Assembly: GCA_031315865.1 (NCBI GenBank) | Contig: JALDRJ010000002.1 | Span: 3,074,001-3,138,000, forward strand | DNA: 64,000 nt | Direction of reading: 5' to 3' | Origin: Nitrospirales bacterium | GTDB lineage: Bacteria; Nitrospirota; Nitrospiria; Nitrospirales; UBA8639 | Shown here: positions 56,373-64,000 of the stretch, in pieces | Layout of the letters: each line of letters opens with the position of its first letter | How positions within the stretch are numbered: the first letter of the stretch is position 1 | Made by a program: the position numbers and the translations under genes | The notes under the pieces: model-generated | The model's input: the letters and a program-made list of their open reading frames with translations, nothing else | Database searches by the model: none | Told to the model about the DNA's origin: nothing

Positions 56373-57422
56373 TTACGAACGTCTTGAACGATTCCCAAGT
56401 GTCTGCTCTTCGTATTGAGAGAATAATCGTTTGGTTTCAGGATGAAGATGAAGTGATTGTCCTTTCGTAATATCACGCGTATGAAAGAAAGGACTAAACG
56501 CCCCCGTCGGATGTAAATACCCTGCTCGAAGCGGAACAGATCGATTTTGGTGGTGAACCAGGTAACAGGAAGTCGGTCGAATGCTGCTCAACCATGCCGC
56601 CAAATCTTGCGGGTTACCGATGGATGCCGATAGCAGAAGAAGACGAGCCCGTGATGGACAAAAGATAATCGTTTCCTCCCAAACAACCCCACGTTCGGCA
56701 TCGGCTAGGTACTGTGATTCATCCAAAATGACGAGCCCGAGTGTATTCAGGCGAATGTCGACCTCTCCACTTGCCGCATCATAGAACAGGTTCCGTAGAA
56801 TTTCTGTCGTCATGATCAAAAGCGGAGCCTGAGCATTGTCTCGTCGATCGCCTGTGAGTATGCCGACATGATCCCGTCCAAATAACGAAGAAAATTCCAT
56901 GTATTTGGTGTTTGAGAGGGCTTTCAGCGGAGACGTGTAGATCACGGTCTGGTCTTTCTCGAGTGCTCGTTTCGTGGCTTCCACGGCCACGAATGTTTTC
57001 CCGCTTCCCGTGGGAACGCTGACGATCACGTCATGCACATCGAGTTTTTCCACGGCCTCGGTTTGCCATGGATCTGGTTGGAATTCTCGTGGCGGCGGAA
57101 TACCCAATCCCTCTAAGAGTTCGCTTGAGGAAACCAGCGGCGTGGGAACGCGAGATGCCTTAGGCTTGCTCTGTGCCACGACGGGCTTCGTTGAAGACTT
57201 CTCGTGAGATTCAGGTGTTGTGGATTGTCGAAAACTTTGAGCTTGTGATGTCAAAAGGTCGGATTCAAGGAGTTGCCGAGAATCCAGAGGGAGGTTGAGT
57301 AAAATCTCGATTAATCGACGTTTCCCTAAGCGAAAATGTCGGTGAATTCGCCCCCGTGCGAGAAAGTGAAGCCGTCGCAGGGGAAGCGATTGCAGATGTT
57401 GGCTGAGTTCAGCGTTCGTCAT
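56373..57422 (-). CDS. Ski2-like helicase, N-terminal (RecA1) half encoded as separate gene
   Basis: A 349-residue protein carrying only the first helicase domain. Residues 1-55 form a helical SAP-like segment, 60-105 a flexible linker. Motif I is PTGSGKT (about residue 138), Ia SPLKALSNTKY, Ib TTEILRN, motif II ILDESQ (about 234) and III SASIGNP. The protein ends shortly after the P-x-R-x-x-Y/F segment that closes RecA1. The RecA2 and C-terminal domains are in the gene immediately upstream on this strand, 58 bases away, reversing normal order. The start ATG four codons into the frame has GAGGA at a better distance. It probably works as a complex with the upstream product. Confidence 0.82.
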   Translation of the reverse strand: MTNAELSQHLQSLPLRRLHFLARGRIHRHFRLGKRRLIEILLNLPLDSRQLLESDLLTSQAQSFRQSTTPESHEKSSTKPVVAQSKPKASRVPTPLVSSSELLEGLGIPPPREFQPDPWQTEAVEKLDVHDVIVSVPTGSGKTFVAVEATKRALEKDQTVIYTSPLKALSNTKYMEFSSLFGRDHVGILTGDRRDNAQAPLLIMTTEILRNLFYDAASGEVDIRLNTLGLVILDESQYLADAERGVVWEETIIFCPSRARLLLLSASIGNPQDLAAWLSSIRPTSCYLVHHQNRSVPLRAGYLHPTGAFSPFFHTRDITKGQSLHLHPETKRLFSQYEEQTLGNRSRRS

Positions 57423-57489
57423 CTCAGACATTCCTCAAAAAACAACCGAATAGGGTTTCTTCTAAAATTAGAATCGAACAAATATGTTC

Positions 57490-59349
57490 TCACGGAAGCT
57501 CCTCCAGAACCTCGCGTCTCATGGTCGTAATCGCTGCACTAGCCGTATCAGCAAGGCTAGGATGGGAATTTTTGAGAGTTTGTATCTGAGAGAGAAACTC
57601 GATGGTTCTCGCGAACAATCGGTATACATCCCCTTCGGCCATGGTCGTCATTTGGACGAGCGACGACCATTTCAGCGTTGGTTCACGAATCCATTTGTCC
57701 GTCAATGCCGCGACATCGGTTCGAAGCAATGGAGGATCCTCATAGGGGGCTAAGGATTGAGCGATTGTCCGAACCTGATGGAGCATCGTGCTCAAACCCG
57801 CTTCCATGCGAAGAAATGAACCGGGGCGATCATCATCATGGGCGATACTGGCCATCACAGCTGCTAAAAGTGCTGGCTCAATAGCCGCGAAGGCTTCCAT
57901 CCGAATCAGTTCCGTGATGAGCAATGAATGATCGATACGGATCAATCGGGCCCACTGGCCTTCTGCCGTCAATTCAGAAGTCGCCGTCAAATATCCCAGA
58001 TGATGCAGAACATCGCTTTTCTCTTGAAATCGGTGCCAGAGCCCCGTTCGTAGGGCTTGAATCGTTTTCGTCAATCCTTTTTCTTTCTGTCGAAGCCGTG
58101 AGGCTGTCGCATGATCTTTACGGCATGCGGGTTGAGACGGGCAGGTGGGACAGGGGAATTCATCAGTGAGAACCGCCTGGAGTTGTGTATCATCTTCAGA
58201 GTTTTGATCGAGCAACACGGGCAAAACCGGGAGGGAGTGAGGAAGTTGCTTGAGTTCGTGCACTAAACGAGCTAGCGTGTCGGCAGTACACCACGGAAAG
58301 GAGCGAAGGGAATGAAAATCAAAAACATGGTCATAGACCTGCGTCACTGTCATCGCCGGGCATTCAGTGATGGTGCCCTTCTCTCGTAGAATGGAAAGCA
58401 TAGGGTATCGCTGGCTGCGACTCCGGTACTGACGCAGGATGATTGCAAAGCCTCTTGATACGCCTATCACTCGTCCAGGCGTCAAAAACGGGAGCCGTGC
58501 CGTCGTGGCGGGAGAATCGTTGTGCACGACGATCCGTCGATGAGATTTTCTCCGTTTGGCAAAATCATAGAGTTGCCATTGCGTAATCCAGTCGGTGCAG
58601 ACTCTGGGGCCAAATGGCCGCATGGTTTCTTGTACCGTATCCAGATGATTCTGATGAACATCTGCTCGACGATTGAGCTGGAACTGGGCAAAGCTCTTAG
58701 CCAGGATTCCTTCGATATGATCGAGAGGGTGGGCTTTTAAAAGGTTCAAGACCATGGGATACGAGATGACAAACTGGCTTTCGATAGGCTCTGGAAACCC
58801 GGTCAACCCTTTGCTCAATACGTGGAGATCAATATACGGCGACGGTGTAATCATCACGAAACCCACCAAATCTTTTCCGCGCCGACCGCCTCTTCCGGCC
58901 AATTGTTGAATTTCCCCGACCGTCAAATCCGAAAAATCCCTGGCTTTTCGCACGCTCGACTGCGTGATAACCACCGTGCGAGCCGGAAAATCCACGCCTG
59001 CAGCTAAAGTCGTCGTGGCAAAAACTGCATCGAGATGCCCTTTCCGCATGAGCTCTTCAACCGCGATTTTCCACGAAGGGAGATGACCCGCATGATGAGC
59101 TGCGACTCCACATCGAGCGACGACTGGCATGAGCGGATGCCCGATAATACTCGGATAATCGCTGGCCAGCCCCTCAAAAAAGGTGGTGATGGCGTGTGAG
59201 CGTTGAGGCGGGAGCGAGGAGTTCCCTCGCTCGAACGCGTTGATCGCGTCATCGCAAGCACGACGTGACGTGAGGAAGACAATCGCCGGGGTCAATTGTT
59301 TTCTTCGTAGAACTTCGACTAGTTCAACTGGATGGATGGCAGGTGGCAT
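57490..59349 (-). CDS. Ski2-like helicase, RecA2 and C-terminal half encoded as separate gene
   Basis: A 619-residue protein starting directly at the second helicase domain: HPVELVEVLRRKQLTPAIVF then LTSRRACDDA. Motif IV-V region TTTLAAGVDFPARTVVI (about 112) and motif VI QLAGRGGRRGKD (about 149) are intact. The rest is winged-helix and ratchet-like, with CPTCPSQPAC near residue 412 and a DSHCT-like helical end. Motifs I and II are absent here and lie in the downstream gene. In other Ski2-like proteins the two halves form one chain in the order RecA1-RecA2. This gene is upstream, so the arrangement is permuted. Likely an RNA or DNA helicase when paired. Confidence 0.82.
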   Translation of the reverse strand: MPPAIHPVELVEVLRRKQLTPAIVFLTSRRACDDAINAFERGNSSLPPQRSHAITTFFEGLASDYPSIIGHPLMPVVARCGVAAHHAGHLPSWKIAVEELMRKGHLDAVFATTTLAAGVDFPARTVVITQSSVRKARDFSDLTVGEIQQLAGRGGRRGKDLVGFVMITPSPYIDLHVLSKGLTGFPEPIESQFVISYPMVLNLLKAHPLDHIEGILAKSFAQFQLNRRADVHQNHLDTVQETMRPFGPRVCTDWITQWQLYDFAKRRKSHRRIVVHNDSPATTARLPFLTPGRVIGVSRGFAIILRQYRSRSQRYPMLSILREKGTITECPAMTVTQVYDHVFDFHSLRSFPWCTADTLARLVHELKQLPHSLPVLPVLLDQNSEDDTQLQAVLTDEFPCPTCPSQPACRKDHATASRLRQKEKGLTKTIQALRTGLWHRFQEKSDVLHHLGYLTATSELTAEGQWARLIRIDHSLLITELIRMEAFAAIEPALLAAVMASIAHDDDRPGSFLRMEAGLSTMLHQVRTIAQSLAPYEDPPLLRTDVAALTDKWIREPTLKWSSLVQMTTMAEGDVYRLFARTIEFLSQIQTLKNSHPSLADTASAAITTMRREVLEELP

Positions 59350-59579
59350 GAACGAGAGTAAATTGTACCAAGTTTGAATCGGAAGGTGAAGGACACGCCA
59401 AAAGGAAGTTAATCAGCAATGCTGAAGATGATCGAAGAATGCCAGCCGAAGAATTCCGGCAAGAAAAAAAGCATGAAAGCAAGAACGTGGAACAAACGCC
59501 AGCAGATGCCGACAGTTGATAAGAATACGTCTTTAAGGCATTGTAGACGTGGACCGATACTCTTGATATAGGAGGAATG

Positions 59580-59915
59580 ATGGTTGACGTCATCGTACGC
59601 GCTGTCAAGGGAGCCACAGTCATCGATTTACATGGTCGTCTTGATATGAACGCCCGGTGGCATTTCAAAGCGATTATGAACCAATGCTGTTTGAATGAAT
59701 CGGAACACGTCATCATCAATCTTTCCGGCCTGACGTTCATCGACAGTGCTGGCCTGGGTTTTCTCGTCACAGCGTATATGCAATTCACCGGATTAAAGCG
59801 ACGAATGACTTGGGTGCAACCCCAGGGAGTCGTGGCAACATTGCTTGATGAACTGAAACTCCAAGAGCTCGTCCCGATCTATGAATCGGAAAAAGAGGCC
59901 ATATCAGAACTCTAG
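59580..59915 (+). CDS. STAS-domain anti-anti-sigma factor-like protein
   Basis: A 111-residue single STAS domain. The phosphorylatable Ser lies in LTFIDSAGLGFLV (about residue 58). ATVIDLHGRLDMNAR forms the first strands. Such proteins are controlled by Ser-kinases of the SpoIIAB/RsbW type, in partner switching. The second of tandem ATG codons is preferred because GGAGGA is closest at proper distance. No kinase or phosphatase gene is adjacent. Confidence 0.88.
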   Translation: MVDVIVRAVKGATVIDLHGRLDMNARWHFKAIMNQCCLNESEHVIINLSGLTFIDSAGLGFLVTAYMQFTGLKRRMTWVQPQGVVATLLDELKLQELVPIYESEKEAISEL

Positions 59916-60077
59916 ATGGCCATCCCTCCTTCCCCGCCTGTTACATTTTCATTATATAACGCACCACAGTGGTTATTCACTCGACTCAACCGTGGCTTTC
60001 CGAAGCGGAGACTGATCGACGATTCGGGTTGGAACGGATAGTAGAGAATTCAATGCGGAAGGTCTATTGGTTGTATC

Positions 60078-61436
60078 TTATGGCTTTAATCGTTTTTTTC
60101 TGATGAGCATGTGACCTTTGATTTTCTCTTTGATGACCTGAATGTGGACATCCCACGGGTCGACAGAAAGCCGGGTCTCACTGATTTCGTGGTTGAGATC
60201 AGCGCGGATCCCTGGAGCTTTTCTGAGGCGCAGGAGTTGCGTGGGTATCGCGCTCCGATGCCCTGACATCAGAAAACTCACGACGCACGTGAGCATGGCA
60301 TAGGATCCGATCGTCACGCCAAAAAGTTCAAGTGCCAACAGCACGGCCGTAATCGGTGTGTTCACGGCTCCCGCCAATACCCCAACCATCCCTAAGGCGG
60401 CCAATTGGCCAGGGTCCAGGTCAAAGGCATGTCCAAATGCCGAGCCTACTGTAGCGCCGATAAAACAAATCGGAAGGATGATGCCACCACTTCCTCCAAA
60501 ATTTAATGTCAGACTCGTAGTGATTATTTTTAGGAGAAAGGCGTACCACAAAAACTCCTGCCCAGCAATCACCTCCTGAATCACCCCCTCGCCCAATCCC
60601 AGCACGCGAGTTGAGGTCAGCGATGTGAAACCCAAGAGGACCAATCCGGCCAAAAACCCAAGCAAGGGAAAGGGAAGAGTCGCCCGAAACGCCACTCGTC
60701 TCCCCAAATTAATCGCTTCGATAAGGAGCAAGGCACATAATCCAAAAACAATCCCTCCTCCTATCGACCAGAGAAGAAGGGTATGGTCAAACATTCCTTC
60801 AACTTTAAGATGAGTCGTCCAAAAGGAAATCTGAAAATACTGTGTGACTTGATGGGCAACGATGGCTGCCACAACAGATGGCAGTAAGACTTGATAGGAG
60901 ATAGCGCCAACGAACAGTGCTTCGACACCAAAAAACGCACCAGCTATCGGTGCTCCAAGAACGGAGGCAAACCCTGCGCTAATCCCGCAGATAACCAATG
61001 TCTTGCGATCCTCATTAGAAAATTTCAGCATCTGAGCCGCCCAAGAGGATATTCCGCCACCAATTTGCGCGCAGGGACCGACATTTCCAGCTGAGCCTCC
61101 AGCACCGATTGTCAATAATGTGGCGACCAGTTTGACGGGAATGACTTGGGCTTGAATGAAGCCGGATCGAAGGTGAACGGCTTGTATGACCCGCTCGACG
61201 CCCTGTCCACTGGCATCCGGCGCGAGAGAGGTCGTCATCCATGCCGACAGGGCTAACCCAAACGGCAAGAGCAGAAGAGGATAGGAAAGCCGTTCGGTCT
61301 CAGACAGTATCAGAGAAAGGATCGTTAAAAATATGGTGGTTGAGAGCCCAACCAGCAAACCAGCGCCAATGGCCAACACAAGCCATTTGGCGACGTTGAG
61401 GAATAACACACATTCTTCAGCTACGCGAGTATTCAT
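60078..61436 (-). CDS. CLC-family chloride channel/antiporter-like protein
   Basis: A 452-residue CLC protein with around ten to twelve hydrophobic helices. Pore signatures: GAGGSAGNVGPCAQIGGGIS in place of GREGP, PIAGAFFGVEAL, FGGSGGIILPICFIGATVGS and VGVLAGAVNTPITAVLLALEL. The gating glutamate of the GREGP loop is replaced by Val in NVGP. This predicts channel-like or altered anion transport, not standard proton-coupled exchange. The start at 61436 removes a 45-residue unsupported N-terminus. No CBS domains follow. Confidence 0.88.
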   Translation of the reverse strand: MNTRVAEECVLFLNVAKWLVLAIGAGLLVGLSTTIFLTILSLILSETERLSYPLLLLPFGLALSAWMTTSLAPDASGQGVERVIQAVHLRSGFIQAQVIPVKLVATLLTIGAGGSAGNVGPCAQIGGGISSWAAQMLKFSNEDRKTLVICGISAGFASVLGAPIAGAFFGVEALFVGAISYQVLLPSVVAAIVAHQVTQYFQISFWTTHLKVEGMFDHTLLLWSIGGGIVFGLCALLLIEAINLGRRVAFRATLPFPLLGFLAGLVLLGFTSLTSTRVLGLGEGVIQEVIAGQEFLWYAFLLKIITTSLTLNFGGSGGIILPICFIGATVGSAFGHAFDLDPGQLAALGMVGVLAGAVNTPITAVLLALELFGVTIGSYAMLTCVVSFLMSGHRSAIPTQLLRLRKAPGIRADLNHEISETRLSVDPWDVHIQVIKEKIKGHMLIRKKRLKP

Positions 61437-61658
61437 GATCAACCGTATCCTAGAACTGATCAATCGTGATACAACACTGCAAAGTGTAGCACTCTGGCAG
61501 ACAAATGTCGGCGTTCCACATGAGAAAGTCATGATGAAATCTCTATTGAGATTAAGAATGAAGCAAAACATTGACAGGTCGAAAACCCTGATGCCACGAC
61601 TCCATGCACCGTTTCTGACGCCACCGTTCTAGACTTTTGTTCCGTCCTCACGTCTTGC

Positions 61659-62846
61659 ATGACTTCATCTCGAGTATTTGGACTTCTCTGCTCCGTTGCC
61701 TTCCTGGGATTTGTGAGCTATGACCTGGTTCGCCGCCCGGCTCTCGCCCTTTTCGCCGAATCGTTAGGTGCGACACCCAGCACAGTTGGCATGCTGGTCG
61801 CCATTTCGACCCTGACCGGAGTGTTTCTCAAGCTTCCGGTGGGAGTCATGTCGGACTTTTACGATCGACGAAAACTGATGCTCGGTGGACTCTTGGCTTT
61901 TGCGCTTCCGCCTTTTTTGTATCCATCCATTTCAGATACGACGACGTTAGGCCTCCTTCGTCTTGTTCATGGCTTGGCGACGGCCCTGTTTACCCCGCTT
62001 GCTTTGGCGACCGTCGCCCGAATATTTGCCGCCCAACGAGGACAGGCAATGGGATGGTACACGGCCGCGGCTCAGGGAGGGGGGCTTCTCGGTCCGGTGA
62101 TCGGAGGCATCTTGGTTTATTCCGTGGGATTTTCGCCCACATTTCTTACTGCAGGGATCATTGGAACATTGAGCCTCCTTTGTTTTTTATCCATTCCCCA
62201 TGCCGACATTCTCCAAGAGCAAGTGAGGCGGTCCTCTCACGGACTATGGCCAGAAGTCCGGCAAGGCATTCACGAAATCCTGAAACATCGAGGTATTCTC
62301 ACGACAAGCTTGACTGAAGCATCAAAAATGATGGCCAATGGCACGCTCATGGCATTTCTACCGCTATATGGGCTTTCGATCGGTCTCAATGCTGCTGAAA
62401 TCGGCATGTTGTTCGGAATTCAGGCCTTCACATCTTTATTGGCGAAACCAGTCATGGGACATGTGTCCGATAGAGTCGGACGGCAGCCATTGATTATCCT
62501 CGGATTGGGTGTCTGCGGTTGCATGCTCATTCTTATTCCCCATATTGCTTCTCTGTATTTTTTGCTACCAGTGTCCGGAATGTTTGGTTTTGGAGAGGCA
62601 GTGATTACCTCATCTTCAACGGCCTTGATCGCCGATCTTTCGCACCAGCAATCATTAGGAGCTGGCATGGGAATGCGCGGGACTATCATGGACCTTGGAC
62701 ATGCGAGTGGGCCGATGATCACGGGTTTGCTCATTGGATCAATCGGATATGCTGGAGGATTTGCGATGATCGGTGTGCTGCAGTTTATTACGGCCGTCAT
62801 ATTCGGTATGATCATGTTGCGAAGCACAATCACAATTACAGGATAG
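61659..62846 (+). CDS. major facilitator superfamily transporter
   Basis: A 395-residue MFS protein with twelve predicted helices. The loop 2-3 motif reads VGVMSDFYDRRKLMLGG and the symmetric loop 8-9 GHVSDRVGRQPLIILG. It is a drug- or sugar-efflux-like transporter; the substrate is not determinable. No regulator lies next to it. Confidence 0.9.
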   Translation: MTSSRVFGLLCSVAFLGFVSYDLVRRPALALFAESLGATPSTVGMLVAISTLTGVFLKLPVGVMSDFYDRRKLMLGGLLAFALPPFLYPSISDTTTLGLLRLVHGLATALFTPLALATVARIFAAQRGQAMGWYTAAAQGGGLLGPVIGGILVYSVGFSPTFLTAGIIGTLSLLCFLSIPHADILQEQVRRSSHGLWPEVRQGIHEILKHRGILTTSLTEASKMMANGTLMAFLPLYGLSIGLNAAEIGMLFGIQAFTSLLAKPVMGHVSDRVGRQPLIILGLGVCGCMLILIPHIASLYFLLPVSGMFGFGEAVITSSSTALIADLSHQQSLGAGMGMRGTIMDLGHASGPMITGLLIGSIGYAGGFAMIGVLQFITAVIFGMIMLRSTITITG

Positions 62847-62882
62847 AAGACACGGAGATCTTCGAACTCTGAGGGATGTTTG

Positions 62883-63014
62883 ATGAGAGAAGGCATGAGT
62901 ACAGGCGATGTCATCATCGGTGCCATCGCTGGGTTAGGGGTCGTGGTGATGATTATCGTGTTTTTTTTGGTCGTGAAACATGTTTTGCTGAAGAAAGAAC
63001 ACGACTCCGAATAG
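62883..63014 (+). CDS. small single-helix membrane protein
   Basis: A 43-residue frame with one hydrophobic helix: MREGMSTGDVIIGAIAGLG then VVVMIIVFFLVVKHVLLKK and HDSE. The second ATG at 62895 with AGAAGG before it is an alternative start. A run of eight Ts encodes part of the helix. It lies between the MFS gene and riboflavin synthase. Function unknown. Confidence 0.5.
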   Translation: MREGMSTGDVIIGAIAGLGVVVMIIVFFLVVKHVLLKKEHDSE

Positions 63015-63053
63015 ACCATCAGTCAAGGCCTAGGACGAATTTGGACGAGCTCT

Positions 63054-63710
63054 ATGTTTAGTGGAATCGTGGAAGAAATGGGCGCCATCAAGTCTGTCAA
63101 TAAAGGATTGACTGGCGCACGTTTATCGATACTCGCTTCACAAATTTTGCAAGATCTCAAGATTGGAGAAAGTGTCAGTGTGTCCGGCACATGTCTGACG
63201 GTCATTGAGCATGGCCCGGAGGATTTCGAGGCGGATGTCTCGACTGAAACACTCAATCTCACCACCCTCGGATCAGCTGAAGCCGGTATGCCCGTCAATC
63301 TCGAGAGGGCTATGAAACTGAATGAGCGCATCGGCGGACATCTCGTCACAGGACATGTTGACGGGGTTGGTACGATTCGTCGAAGAGAACAAAACGGCAC
63401 TGCCATTCTGTTCGTCATCGAGGTTTCAGCGGCGCTCAGTCGATACTGTGTGAAAAAGGGATCCATCACGGTCGATGGAATTAGTTTGACCGTGAATGAT
63501 GTCTCGGACCAGACGTTTGCCGTCACGATCATTCCCCACACGGCAAGTATCACAACTCTGGGGCTCAAACAGGTTGGCGATCACGTGAATCTTGAGACTG
63601 ACTTGATAGGAAAGTATGTGGAACGCCTCCTTCAATCGAATGGAAACATTCCCTCAAAGTCCACACCAGTCATCGATCATGAGTATCTCCAGAAACGGGG
63701 ACTTCTCTGA
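63054..63710 (+). CDS. ribE: riboflavin synthase alpha chain
   Basis: A 218-residue trimeric enzyme that dismutates two 6,7-dimethyl-8-ribityllumazine molecules to riboflavin. Two lumazine-binding repeats: MFSGIVEEMGAIKSV with GTCLTV at residues 1-95, and GHLVTGHVDGVGTI to the C-terminus, with SITVDGISLTVNDV. Length is normal. Other rib genes are not in the window. Confidence 0.96.
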   Translation: MFSGIVEEMGAIKSVNKGLTGARLSILASQILQDLKIGESVSVSGTCLTVIEHGPEDFEADVSTETLNLTTLGSAEAGMPVNLERAMKLNERIGGHLVTGHVDGVGTIRRREQNGTAILFVIEVSAALSRYCVKKGSITVDGISLTVNDVSDQTFAVTIIPHTASITTLGLKQVGDHVNLETDLIGKYVERLLQSNGNIPSKSTPVIDHEYLQKRGLL

Positions 63711-63726
63711 CTGTACCCACCTGCTT

Positions 63727-63882
63727 ATGCTTCGCGACCGTCCTCTCCTTCGTCTATTTTTAGTCATCACATCTTTTATCGTGATAATCCCGATTATTTT
63801 ATGGGGAGTCGTGCAATGTTATGAAATCCTCTGTACGTGGTGTGATTGCTGTGAAGGCTTACCCAAACCCCGGAGATCGTAA
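63727..63882 (+). CDS. possible small membrane protein
   Basis: A 51-residue frame downstream of riboflavin synthase: MLRDRPLLRLFLVITSFIVI then IPIILWGVVQCYEILCTWCD, then CCEGLPKPRRS. One transmembrane helix and a Cys-rich end. No ribosome binding site is seen, so this is tentative. Confidence 0.35.
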   Translation: MLRDRPLLRLFLVITSFIVIIPIILWGVVQCYEILCTWCDCCEGLPKPRRS

Positions 63883-64000
63883 TCCGAGGCAGCATATCCA
63901 AGTATTGGACATGAGATATGAATGGGTAGGTGAACGGATGAGGATTGGGCTATAGCGTTTTATGTAACTTGAGAGTTTCGTCTCGCCAACTTGCATCGCA

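Overview
The window looks like a chromosomal segment of a Gram-negative bacterium. It encodes a Skp-type periplasmic chaperone, a DegP/HtrA protease, several lipoproteins with N-terminal lipoboxes, outer-membrane barrel candidates and a Tad-type secretion platform. Protein-level resemblance suggests a Nitrospirota-like (Nitrospira-type) organism. I hold that only moderately, because no rRNA or lineage-specific energy gene is present. Most of the DNA is dense, ordinary core chromosome with three accessory patches. There is no phage, integrase, CRISPR array or intact insertion sequence.

Layout. 1-4.2 kb: minus-strand flavodoxin-like protein, alpha/beta hydrolase, MoaB, thioredoxin-like ferredoxin, GGCT-like protein and a membrane-anchored retropepsin-like protease. 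4.5-9.0 kb: a partial Tad locus (TadZ/CpaE, TadA/CpaF, TadB, TadC) without pilin or secretin. 9.3-9.7 kb: an Rhs-core remnant next to a perfect palindromic Zur-like operator. 9.7-14.4 kb: a zinc-acquisition operon (His-rich secreted protein, outer-membrane protein, ZnuA, ZnuC, ZnuB). 14.4-18.9 kb: a lipoprotein, an HTH/zinc-ribbon regulator, a haem-oxygenase-like enzyme, then a Fur/Zur-family regulator whose own promoter carries the same operator, followed by a MerC-like membrane protein. 19-27.6 kb: DAHP synthase, a PilZ-like protein, FlgM, an FNR-like reductase, a glycosyltransferase, a J-domain protein and CreA. 27.8-29.3 kb: DegP.

29.7-37.1 kb is the most unusual part. Two near-identical tRNA-Ser(UGA) genes bracket an AT-rich four-gene module on the minus strand: a cytoplasmic AmiC/UrtA-like ligand-binding protein with a Cys-rich signalling tail, a membrane-tethered RbsB-like binding protein, an RbsC-like permease, and a single polypeptide in which a catalytically ruined sugar-ABC ATPase domain is fused to an intact hybrid histidine kinase and receiver. 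I read this as an ABC importer converted into a transmembrane sensor.

37.3-55.5 kb is mostly housekeeping: serS, rph, rdgB, tRNA-Pro, an IS6-family transposase relic, tRNA-Arg, skp, aspartate aminotransferase, coaD, rsmD, radC, gatC, gatA, gatB, eno, ftsB, era and recO. 56.4-59.3 kb holds a Ski2-like helicase split into two genes in permuted order: the RecA2/C-terminal half is encoded upstream of the RecA1 half. 59.6-63.9 kb: a STAS protein, a CLC channel lacking the gating glutamate, an MFS transporter, small membrane proteins and riboflavin synthase.

How genes work together. The zinc operon, the Zur-like regulator and MerC share one operator motif and so form a probable zinc-starvation regulon, covering outer-membrane passage, periplasmic capture and inner-membrane import. 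The sensor module probably converts periplasmic ligand binding, through permease and pseudo-ATPase, into phosphorylation of its own receiver. The gat genes, serS and tRNA genes belong to translation. No dedicated target for the receiver is visible in the window.
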